A program made the translations under genes and the position numbers. A model generated the notes under the pieces. It ran no database searches. It was not told the DNA's origin and saw nothing but the letters and a program-made list of their open reading frames with translations. From Emiliania huxleyi CCMP1516 (taxonomy: Eukaryota; Haptophyta; Isochrysidales; Noelaerhabdaceae): DNA of 64,000 nucleotides. Of this stretch, positions 20,560 through 30,437 are shown piece after piece; position 1 is the first letter of the stretch, and each line of letters starts with the position of its first letter. The stretch spans positions 729,272 through 793,271 of the forward strand of contig NW_005201287.1 of assembly GCF_000372725.1 (NCBI RefSeq), in the 5' to 3' direction.

Positions 20560-23500
20560 TTAGTTGGGCGCCTGGGCGGTGCCTCCCGTCCTGCGCCTTT
20601 GGCGCGGACGCTCCTGGGCAGTTGCGGGGTCGAGGCCCGACGGCTCGCCGCCCGGAGCCTTCCGCTTGTTCTTTGCGCGCTTGAGCGCAGCAGTGGCCGC
20701 CCCAACGGCTTGCTCCTGCTCGAGCCTCGCCGCCTCTGCGTCGTCGTGCCCCTCTTGCTTCTCCTCGACCTCGCGCTGCAGCTCATCGACCCGTTCCTGG
20801 AAGGCCGTCACCAGCGTCGTCTCGTACACCACCGCGCCGGCCGCGGTGCCGCATAGGGCCTGCGCAGCCAGCGGATCGCTCGGCGGGCCCAGCATCACGC
20901 CGGCCGTGCGGGCGAGAGGCTGCACGCCGGAGGAGCGGATCGCATCGAAGGGCGCAGTCTCGCCGTGAGCGCCGAGGGCGACCACGTCGTGCAAGTGCGG
21001 ATTCTCGTCGGCGTACTCGATCATTCGGCTAGCGTCGCCGTCGACGACGACGGTGCGGCCGACGGCGCGCCACAGCGCGCGGCGCAGCGCTGCGCCCTGG
21101 TTCCCGTCAGGGAGGACCACGAGGTTGACGAGGTACGCGGCGCCGTACTCCTTCGCGCCGGGCGGCAGCACCTCGCCGTCGAACTCGAGAAGGCCCGTCG
21201 AGCCGTCAACGGACACCTTGTAGTTCTTCTCCTCGACGAAGTTGGCTGGCGTGCGGCGCGGGCGGACGCCATAGCCGCCGAGCAGCGGCATCATCGCGCC
21301 GAAGGCCACGTCCGGGTGCAGCGCGACGGCGTCGCCGCCGATGAGCGCGAGAAGCGCGGCAGCGACGCGAGCGTCGCGCGTGGTTGCGGCGGCGCAAAGT
21401 GACGCGCCCGCCACGACCGCCCGCTTCATCTTGTACGCGTCCGTCGTGTAGTCGAAGACGAGGTCGCCGCGCCGCTCGCGCGTCTCGCCGCCGTGGCGGG
21501 TCCGCGCCACCTTGAAGATGCCCCACTTGCCGGGCTCGAGCTCGATCGTGCGCAGCACTGCGCCGCCCTCGTCCTGGAACACGTGGCCGTCGACCTCAGA
21601 GCGCGTGTACCGCCGCACTCCCTCCTCGTCGTCAAGAAGGAGCTGCACCGTCGGCTCCTCCTCCGTGGCGCCGAGCAGCGTGCCGAGTTGCTGCGCGCCC
21701 TCGGAGATCTGTGCCTCGTCCGGCGGCTGCGTCTCGGCCAGCTTCGCCTGCGCCTCGTCGAAGCTCATCAAAACCTGCTGCTTCTTCCGCGCGTTCTCCT
21801 GCGCCTTGGTCTCGCGGAGCTCGCCTTGCGCGTCGGCGAGAGCACGCTTCGCGGCGTCGTGCCGCGTTGTCGCCTCGCCGCAGAGGCGCTTCTTCTCGTC
21901 GAGGTCGGCCTGGCGCTGTGCGATCTCCCTCCGCAGCCGCTCCGCGTCCGCCTTCTCCTCCGCCGGGTCGGTGTACGCGATAGGGACGGAGCCAGCCAGA
22001 CTGCCGTCCGCCTTGGTGAAGTCGAGCGAGTACTCGCCGCTCCGCCCGTAGTTGGACAGCCGCAGCGTCGAGAGCTTCAGCTTACCGCGCTTGACCTTCA
22101 GCGTACTGTTGGGCAGCGGCTGTTGGAGGACGGCGGTGGTCGACTCCGTGTCGGCGGGCGGCGTGGCGGGCGGCGTGAGCGTGACGGTCACATCGAACGT
22201 CTCGTCGATGACGTTGCCGTGCGCGTCCACGAGGCGGAGGTCGACGTCCGTGACAATAGTGTCGTCCTGCAGCGAGAGGACCTCATCGCCAACAAGCTGC
22301 AAGCCGAGCGGGGCAGCCGGGAGCACGGTGACATCGATCTCCGCGACCGTCTTGCTGCGGCCAGAGGCCTCGAGCGTCGCGCCCAGCTTCCGCTGCTCGT
22401 CGGCCGTCGCGTGCGCCGCCTTGAAGTTGTGGAGCGTGAGCTTGAGCTTTTGCGTGCCCGCCGTCGTGCTTGCGGGCAGGCCGCTGACGAGGAAGGCGGA
22501 GCGGCTGTCGCTGGGGAAGGTGTCGTGCCGCTTGTGGGACTCGCCCTGCCAGCTCACCTCGAGCTGGCACTGCTGCACGCGTCTGTGCTCCTCCCCGGTC
22601 TCGAGCAAGAGAGAGACGAGGAGCTCCGGAAGCATCTCGCCCGCGACGGCCTGGATCCGTCCCATGACCGGCAAGACATCTTCGTCAGACCGCCGGTACA
22701 GAGCAATCTGCGAAGGCAGCTCCGCCGGCAGGAGCTGCAGCTGCACCTCCTCCTCGAGCGTTGGCCCGCCGTCGGTCGGTGTCGCGCGGATCGCGACGGC
22801 GTGCGGCGTGCTCTGCGAGAGCACCCGCTTCGTGCACACGCACGCGCGGAGCGACGGGCTCGGCTGGCAGCGACGCGTGGCGGCCTTGACGTAGAGCTCG
22901 TCGGGCGCCGAGGCCTCGACTTGCCACGTGTACTGGCCCATCTCGAGCTTGTTGCCCGCGCTGTCGACCACGCTCGCATTGATCGTAAACTCCGAGCCGT
23001 TGCGCACCTCCTGCTCCGACACATGGATGCCCGCGGCAGCGCCGGCGCACAGCTGGAGCTGCTTGGCGTCGGCGGTCGAGAGGATGTTGTGCGCGACGGG
23101 CGGCAGGGTGAGGGTGATCGTCCCTACCTTGCCGATGACGCTGCAGGTCGAGCGCAGCCGCAGGCCATCCTGTTGCCATGTGTAATCCGGGGGCTCGATG
23201 TCGCTGCCGGCCACAGCCAGCTGAAGCGCACCGAGATCAATCTCGGGCACCGCGACCTCAGCGTCTCCCTCCGAGTATGCGACGAGCTTCAACTCGAACG
23301 ACTCGCCGCTGCCCACCGAGTCGGGGCAGACGAGCTCGACGCGCGCGGCCGGCGGCTGAACGATCGGCACGGCGAGGGCCTTGCTCACTCCCGCGCTCGA
23401 GAAGGTGACGGTCGCGTTGCCGACGGCCGGCGCGGAGCTCACCGCCGCCCAGCGCGCCTTGAGCTTGTGCTTGCCCTTCGAGTCCGTCACCACCTCCGAG

Positions 23501-26500
23501 TCCTTGAGCTGGAGGCTTCCCTCGGGCGCCACCGACAAGCGAACCGTCTCCTCCGTCGCCGGGTTGTCCCACGCGTCGAACGCACGCAGCTCGAGAGCCG
23601 GCAGCGGCTTGCCCGGCTCCAGCGGCGTCTGCTCGGCGTCGAGGTCGAGCCGTGCAACCGGCCCGCTCGAGACCTGCACGTGCATCTCGAGATCTTCAAG
23701 CTGCTGCTGCGGCTGCGACTGCGGCTGCTCGTAGCGGAAGACGAGCGTGGCAGGCCGGACGTTGCTGCGCGCCGAGGAGGAGAGGTTGAGCTTGCCGCGG
23801 AGCTGCAACTGGTCGAACGCCACGCGCCTCGGCTCGCGCCCGGCGCGCAGCGGGGTCTTGCGGTCCTTCGAGTGCAGCTCCAGCTCAGCGCCGCCGCCCA
23901 CCTTCAAGTGCACGCTGACGTGGCGCGGGTCGAGATCGAACCGTTGGTCGGTCGCGTCGAGGGCCTCGAGGCACAGCTGCGGCAGCGTGTCGCCCAGCCG
24001 CACATCGCTGTTCTCGTCGAGCGACCCATGGTGCAGGAAGAGCCGCTCCGGCCGCTCGGCCGGCAGCACGGTGACGTCGAACTTGAGCACGAGGTCGCGC
24101 TCGCCGTCGCGCGCGCCGCGAAAGGTGCAAGTGTTGCGGCCAGCCTTGAGAGAGGCGCCGCCGCGGTTGTGCGCGTGCGGGCACGCGAACCAGTACTCGC
24201 CGCCGGCATAAGGCTGCCTGACCTCAACAACCTTCTGCCCGTTCACCTCGAAGGTGAGCTTGCCTCGGTTTGGCAGGCCGCCCAGCATTGCCTCCTTGGG
24301 CTGCTGGCCATTGAAAACCTGCACAACGAAGTGGCCCGGGCCCCTGGCGCTGGCTGCGTCCTCAAACGCAATGGGCTTGCCGACGTCGATGACGGGGTGC
24401 GAGCTCGTGGAGACGGCGTCGCTCTTGACGCGCAGCTCGGACGGCAAGTGCTTCTTCGCCGCCGTGACGTGCCGCTTCCAATCCCCCTCCGCGACCTTCT
24501 TGCGAAGGCTCGTGAGGGGAAACGACTCGGGCCGCTCGGTCACGCGGGCGTGCGTCCACCGCCACAAGCGCACAAAGCCGCTCGTCGCCTGGCGGCAGGC
24601 CTCGTTCACGTCGGAGTCGCGCAGCGCGGAGGCGGGGTCGTACGAGCCGTCGAACTGGAAGTCGCACACCTCGGCGAACTCCTCCTGCTTTCTGACGGCG
24701 ATCTTGACGAGCAGGCGCTTCTTCGGGTCGAGGTCCTTGGCCTCGAGGCTCACCTTGTGGCGAACCGGCGCGACAAAGTTCTCGCCACCGATCCGCACGT
24801 GGTTCGTCGTCGCCTTGAAGGTGCCCCGCGCGGTGTCGACGTCGCAATCGGCTGCGCGGGGGGGGTCGGTGCTCTCGGCCACGAAGATGACGTCCTCGTC
24901 GACCTCCTTCCAGTCGTGCAGCCAGGCGCACATCTCTCTTGCGAGGGGCACCATCTCCTGCTTCTTCTTCTGCGCCGCGTCGAGCTGCTGCTGCTGCCGC
25001 ATGCTGGCGACCTCCCGGGGCGAGTTGCCTCCCCCAGGCCCGTAGCCTGGCGAGCCAAAGCCTGGGGACGAGAGAGGCGACGCGCGGGGCGAGCCGCGGC
25101 CGCGCTGCTTCTCTGCCCTCGAGTCCCACTTGCGGAAGAGGTTCTGCACGAGGCTGTCCACCGACGAATCGTGCAGCAGCGCGTTCTTGTTCGGATCGAC
25201 GGCGAAGTTGCCGTCGAGGTAGAGGGTCCCGGTGAAGCGCTGCCACACGGCCTCCGGCAGGTCCTTCAGGGGGCCGCGCCCGAGCAACTCCTTCGCGCCC
25301 GCGAGCTCGGTGAACTGGAACGACTTCGTGCGCTCCTCGGAGAGCAGCCGCCCGTTCCACCGAACCTCGAAGCAGCCGGGCTCGACGACCGGCGGCATGG
25401 AGGTGCTGCCGTTGGTCGACGGCCAGTACTCGAGGACGAGCCGCCACGAGCCCTGCATATCGCCCGTCTCGCAAGTGCCGTCGAAGACCTTGGTCATCGA
25501 CGGGCACGCGAGGTCGGCGGAGCGCGTCGCAGCGCCGTGGCCGCCTGCCGCCTGCGGGAACTTCTCCTCGAGGTGCTGGTAGCGGATCTGGCGCTGCTGA
25601 ATGAGCTGCGAGCAGCGCAGGTTGTCGACATCGCCGTGGCCAAAGATCTCGTCGTTGAGCGTGATGCGGTCCTCGCCGAGCTCGACGCTCATCCGAATCA
25701 GCTGCCGGGGAAAGCCCTCCATCTCCGGCAGAGCGCGCGCCGCAAGAGCGCGCGCCGCCGAGCTGGGGTCGGTCGTCACGAGGCACGGGAGGTACTTGTC
25801 GCACAGCTTGTCGGCGAGGCCGCCCGCCTCCTTCAACCCCGCCGCGAACTCGCGCAGGGTGTTCGCCTTGACGCCGCGCACCTCGAAGCACGTCGCCTTG
25901 TCGCCCCACCCCTCGCGGTCCATCAGCGCGCGCACCTGCGCGTCCGGCTGCCACGACGTGACGGGCTGCTTCCACTCGCCCTTGCGGTCGCCCTCCTCAG
26001 CCGCCTTCATCATCTGCGAGGGTGTGCGCGCAGTAAAGGGTAAAAGGGTGGATCGGGTAGAAAGGGGAGGGCGGTGGAGGTAAGGCTGCGGTGGGGAGAG
26101 AGGCGGTGGAAGGGGGTGGAAATTGGTGGGAGGGTGCTGGGGAGGGTGGCAGTGGAGAGGAGTGAGGAGGCGTGGCGCGGGCACGGCAGTGGTGGGGCGG
26201 CCACCTTCGCGATCGGCATCGTCAGCTTCGTCCCACTGCCACGGGGGCCGCCCTCCACCCTCGCCATTGAGAGCTCGCCGCCCTCTCCCAGCAGCGCCTT
26301 TCCGGCTCCCTTGGACCCGACGCCGAACCGCGAGTAGCGCACGGGGAAGAAGCCGGAGGCCGAGCCGCCGTGCTTCTGGTGGTCCGAGGTCCCAAGCTGC
26401 CCCCACATCACCAGCTCATCGTGCGTCAAGCTGCGCCCGTTGTCCACAACCCGCAGAATGTTGCGCTCGAGGTCGAGGAGCAGGACGACTTGAGGAATGT

Positions 26501-26918
26501 ACGATGAAGGGGTCCCGCTCGCGAGGAGGTACACCGACTCGAGCGCGTTGTCGATCAGCTCGTACACCGCCGTCTCCTGCGAGAAGATGCCCTCGGTAGT
26601 GATCAAGATCTTGGCCGACGGGAAGTTGAAGAGGACGTGCGGCTCCGACTGCTGCTGCGAGCCGGCGGAGGCCTCGCCACGGTGCCCCGCGCCGCCGCGG
26701 CGCCGCACCGCCTGGATGTGATTGCACATGGCGTGGAGCGTCAAGTCGTATGACTCCTCCCCCCCGAACAGCTCCAGTGCGATCTCGTGAGCGGGGACGC
26801 CGATCTTTTGCGACACCGTGCACAGGATGTCCTGGCCCGATTTAACGGTCACCTCAGTCGGCTCGTCCGCGTCGTAGAAGTGCACGTGCAGGCGGCGCGG
26901 CGCAGCCATCGGCGCCAT
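20560..26918 (-). CDS. SMCHD1-like GHKL ATPase with hinge-like C-terminus
   Basis: Exon 1 (26918-26205) and exon 2 (26013-20560) join in phase across a GT-AG intron (26204-26014) to give 2055 residues, close to the roughly 2000 of animal SMCHD1. The N-terminus looks ubiquitin-like. A GHKL ATPase follows: ELIDNALES (Mg/ATP N-box), VVDNGRSLT (G1) and GVGSKGAGKALLG (G2). Exon 2 begins with a transducer-like part (CFEVRWNGRLLSEE, RFTGTLYLDGNF). A long series of Ig-like beta segments comes next, then a coiled coil (about residues 1610-1700). A hinge-like domain follows (KNYKVSVDGSTGLLEFDGEV, GRTVVVDGDASRMIEYADEN, RSSGVQPLARTAGVMLGPPS), then a second coiled coil and a basic tail. SMCHD1 proteins act in chromatin silencing and DNA repair. 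A nuclear role here is inferred. Confidence 0.85.
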
Positions 26919-27212
26919 GGCGACGCGGCGACGGTCGAGGCGGCGGCACGCGCTGCACAGGGGTGCAACTCGTGATGAGCCTCCCGCAGCCCAATCCAGA
27001 GCTCCGAGTCTTGGACAGGACCACCGAGTTTAGAGAAATCGCGCGAAATAAACTTCTTGCAGGTCAAATCCTGGAGATGTCTGCTCTATTTATTTATTTA
27101 GGTCAAAAAATCGCCCTTCCAAAATCCTGCTCGTGCAGGTGGGGACCCTGTCCTCGCCCCATCCCTCGTTTGGCGTGTCTGTTTTCTTTCTTTCTTAAAA
27201 GATAAACGGCTG
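26919..27212. repeat. Intergenic region with a dispersed repeat copy
   Basis: 27130-27180 matches the reverse complement of 10287-10333. The following TGTCTGTTTTCTTTCTTTCTT (20 bases of it, GTCTGTTTTCTTTCTTTCTT) recurs near 61897. No gene is seen. Confidence 0.6.
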
Positions 27213-28050
27213 TCATATCGCCGTCCCGCGCAGCATCCCCGCGAGCTGCGCGTCCAGCCCTGCCGCCGTCAGCGGGTGCGTCACGAGGTGCGGGCCGAAG
27301 CCCGCCTCGTCGGCGCCAAAGACGACGCTCCCGTCGGCGCGCGCGCGGTACGAGGCCGCAATCTCGTGCAGCGGCGGCAGCGGCGTCGTCCGCACGGCGC
27401 CGCTCGGCGGCGGCGGCGGCTCGGCTGCGCCCCCGCTCTCGCGCCACGCCTCGTCGCAGAGTGCGGCTGCGCGGCGGGCGATGCCGAGCGCCCCGGTGAG
27501 GCCGGTGGAGCGGATGGCGCCCACGGTGACCCAGCTCGACCCCTCGGCGCGCCCGATCTGGTAGTCGGCGGAGAGGTCACAGCCCGGCCGGAGGCCAGAG
27601 TAGGATCCCGCCACGCCAGCCTCGCGGAGCTGCGGCACGGCGGCGCACGCCGCGTCGAGCAGCGCCGCGCGCACCTCCTGGCCGCGCCTCCTCCCGCGGC
27701 GGCATCTCCACCTCCCTCACGGGCTCCGCGGTCGGGCCGCACGCCACAACGCCGAGCGCCGACCGCCAGACGTACACGCCTAACCTCGCGTCACCTCGCG
27801 TCACCTCGCGTCATCTCGCGTCGTCGCGGTCTCGGAGCGCCAGGACGTGACGCGCCGCGCGAGACGTCGCCCGGCGGCTGACCGACGGGCGTGGCGCCGA
27901 CGAGCGCGCGGGCCGACCCGTCAAAGAGCAAAAAGTCGCCTCGCCGCGGCTTAATCGCGAAGGGCGGCCGCCGGTGCAGCGCCTCGAGCGCGTCGCCGAG
28001 CAGCCCGCCGCAAGCCACAACGACGGACGCCTCCACAACGCACAACCTCT
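27213..28050 (-). pseudogene. FAD-dependent oxidoreductase (DAO family) fragment
   Basis: The C-terminal half of a DAO-type FAD oxidoreductase is clear. It shows VVACGGLLGDALEALHRR, a core IKPRRGDFLLFDGS, then GVYVWRSALGVVACGPTAEP and SGLRPGCDLSADYQI, with VGAIRSTGLTGALGIARR binding the cofactor. This arrangement is like L-2-hydroxyglutarate or glycerol-3-phosphate dehydrogenase relatives. The N-terminal Rossmann GxGxxG region is absent. Upstream sequence instead reads as reverse transcriptase. A segment of four 10-bp TCACCTCGCG-type repeats (27781-27820) lies between two conserved blocks and may be an intron. A single-base shift occurs near 27680. A 5'-truncated pseudogene is most likely. 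Confidence 0.6.
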
Positions 28051-28880
28051 GGCCCCTGCTCGGCCTCCGCCTCCGCCGGAGAGAGCCGTCTGGTCGGGAG
28101 GGAGGTGCCGGAGGATGAAGTCGAACTTGGCAGAGCAGGAGTAGTAGATGGCGGCCCACAGCGTGTGGGGGCTCGCAGCACGTAGCGAAGAGAACCGTCT
28201 TCTCGATGTAGCTCACGATACTGCTCACCTGGGCGCGGTGTAACCACGCACATCCACAAACCCTGCCTCCCCCATTGGGCAGCCCGCGACCATCACGCCT
28301 CGGTACGCGCGCGACCCACCATCCTCCTCCGGCACCAGCACCATGCCGACTGGCGCGCCCAACGCCTCCCGCCACGGGCAGTGCGAGAGGTTGTACTCGG
28401 GCGAGAAGCACTCGAGCGCTTTCGAGACCTCTGCATCTCGTTCTCGAGAGCTAGAGCTGTCAAACGTTAACTTTGGGCCTAACAGTTGCACTATTGTTGG
28501 CTGAAATCCTCAACGTTGTTCAAGTGTTCTCCCCAGCCCAAGCTGTTACTGTTTGTTACTGTTGTTACTGTTGTTCAGTGGTCAGCAAGCAGAAAATGCC
28601 AAAAAACCCGGGTAAAACCCGAAAATACACCTGGGGTTTTCCAGGTATTTTCGGGTATTACCCGCACTGGACGCTGGAGATCGTCGTGGGTCACTGCCAG
28701 GCCTTCCTTATTGTTGTTCAGCTGGCCTAACGTTAGCTACTGTTGTTGGGGAGCCCCACTGTTGTTCTGTTGTTACTGTTAACACTAGCAACACTGTTCA
28801 GCTCTTAACGTTTGACAGCTCTATCGAGAGCGGGTTGAGCGACGCCTTTACCGCCTCGCCAAAGCGCATCCTTTTTTACA
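28050..28880 (-). pseudogene. Reverse transcriptase relic interrupted by a MITE
   Basis: Reading from 28880 down, MRFGEAVKASLNPLS is cut by the inserted 372-bp element. It resumes beyond it as ERDAEVSKALECFSPEYNL, then YRGVMVAGCPMGEAGFVDV, EKTVLFATCCEPPHTLWAAI and KFDFILRHLPPDQ. The G-x-P-x-G-x-x-x-F step followed by a helical region ending in LPP is characteristic of non-LTR reverse transcriptases just after the palm. Several frames are needed, so it is inactive. Its 3' end abuts the DAO fragment near 28050. Confidence 0.5.
28452..28823. mobile_element. 372-bp hAT-like MITE with 8-bp target duplication
   Basis: Perfect 19-bp terminal inverted repeats TAGAGCTGTCAAACGTTAA lie at 28452-28470 and 28805-28823. 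They are flanked by a perfect 8-bp direct duplication TCGAGAGC (28444-28451 and 28824-28831). An 8-bp duplication and a TAGAG terminus match the hAT superfamily pattern. The interior is rich in GTTGTTACTGTTG and has CCGGGTAAAACCCG (28608-28621), which is shared with the 45-kb element. There is no transposase. Confidence 0.9.
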
Positions 28881-28986
28881 CTACGCGCCCAGGTCATGCA
28901 AAATAAATCCGAGAAATATTCGGCGGTGTACAGCCGTTTTTGCTTGAGAGCCCGCCTTAGCAAAGCGGGAGCGAGGACGCCCTTCT

Positions 28987-30437
28987 ATGGCAACGATTTC
29001 AGGCGCATGTCCGGGGCCGGAGAGCGCGACAAGCGGGAGCGGAATGGCAAATCCGGCCTCACGCCCGACAAGACCAAGCGTCCCTCCGGCGGGGGAGCCC
29101 GGACCGGACCAGCCCCGCCGCTCGGGCCGGCTGGCGGCGGCCACGACGACGCCGAATCCGCCGCCGACAGGTTTGGCTAGCTGCCACACAGTAGCGCGGC
29201 GCGGCACACCCTGCCGATGGCGCGGGCCCGATGGGGAAGTGGGTGGAGATTGCGAAACGCGCAAAAGGGACACGCGACTCCTAGATCCTGGGCCGAGGTT
29301 TGATAAAGTGTCACTTTATCAAAGCCAGCCGCCCCTCCGACCCTCCCCCCCCCTGCCACAGGGGAGCAGACCTCGCGGCCGCCGGAGGGCGCGCACGCGC
29401 AAGCATCGAGCAGGGCCCCCCGGAGCCGCGGCCCGAGGTCCTGGACGCAGGGATTCGTTCCCCGAGACGCCTTCACTTCAGCGCCAGCCCACCAGTCGGA
29501 TGCCAACGTGGCGCGCATTCTGGCCGAGGCGAGCCGGCTGGGCTTCTTCCTCAAGCACCAGGACTCGTTCCGGGAGGAGATCGGGCTGCGGATGGCAGCG
29601 AGCCTGCGGACCCTGGGCGGCCAGTTCCTGTGGCAGACGGCGAGCTTCACTTTCCGCGACTGCCCGCGGGAGGTGCTCAAGGACTTGCCGCCTCCTCTCA
29701 AGGCGATCGACCAGCCGCTCCAGCTCCAGTTCAATGCAGACACCATGACGGACGCGGCGGAGCTCGCGCGCCCCTTCTTCGCGCTGGTGCCTTCGGTGTG
29801 CGGGTCGACGAAGCTGATCGTCAAGCCCTCCTCTCCCGCGGCGCAGCAGGCGGCGACGGTGACGGCGCTGACGCTGACATGGGAGAAGCCGAAGGCGCGG
29901 CACAGCCGGCCGACGCTCACGGTGGACATGCAGTTCGCGCTGTCGACGGAGCACGGGGAGATCCATCCGCCGAAGGACGCGGACCGGCGCGAGTTGGCGC
30001 TGGACCCGGCGACGGAGGCGACCTGGCGGCGCATGATCCTCTCCGACATCAAGGCGCACGCGGAGAAGGGGAGAGCCTTGGCTGCGGGCTACTGGCGCCA
30101 GATGGGCAACCACAAGATGGCCGCGCAGGTCGACAGCGGCGGGGACGCGAGGGGGGCGCCGCGGCCGGGCAAGCGCAAGGCCGAGAAGGCGCCGGCGGTC
30201 CCGCGGCGGAAACTCCTCTGGACCAAGGCGACCCTGTTCGAGGTGGAGGCGATCACGGAGGAGAGGGTGGAGGCGGGCGTGCGGCAGCTCAAGGTCCGGT
30301 GGAGCGGCTACCACCCTTCATGGGAGAAGTTCCGGCTCCCGGGGGACGGGGAGGCGGGCGACGCGGTCTCGACGTGGGAGCCGGCGAGCGGGCTGACCAA
30401 GACGGACGCGTACAAGGCGTGGGAGGAGCAGCAGTGA
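28987..30437 (+). CDS. Transposon ORF1, chromodomain protein
   Basis: The main exon reads GFVPRDAFTSAPAHQSDANV from about 29442, then NVARILAEASRLGFFLKHQD, to a TGA ending at 30437. The C-terminal ~65 residues form a chromodomain: LFEVEAITEERVEAG, LKVRWSGYHPSWEKF, and STWEPASGL with the aromatic cage positions F, W and W. Chromodomains on mobile-element proteins often steer insertion to marked chromatin. The N-terminal ~270 residues are unrecognised. A short upstream exon from ATG 28987 (MATISGACPGPESATSGSG) may join by a GC donor near 29176, but this is unsure. A 25-nt palindrome lies in the presumed intron. Confidence 0.6.
29299..29323. repeat. 25-nt perfect palindrome
   Basis: TTTGATAAAGTG, a central T, and CACTTTATCAAA form a hairpin with 12-bp arms inside the transposon, upstream of the main ORF1 exon. 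It could be a transposase or regulator binding site. Confidence 0.75.

Noticed and set aside
21493..26043. A 1516-codon plus-strand open frame
   Set aside because: It is the antisense shadow of the SMCHD1-like gene. It is Arg/Leu-rich with no domain, as expected from GC-rich codons.
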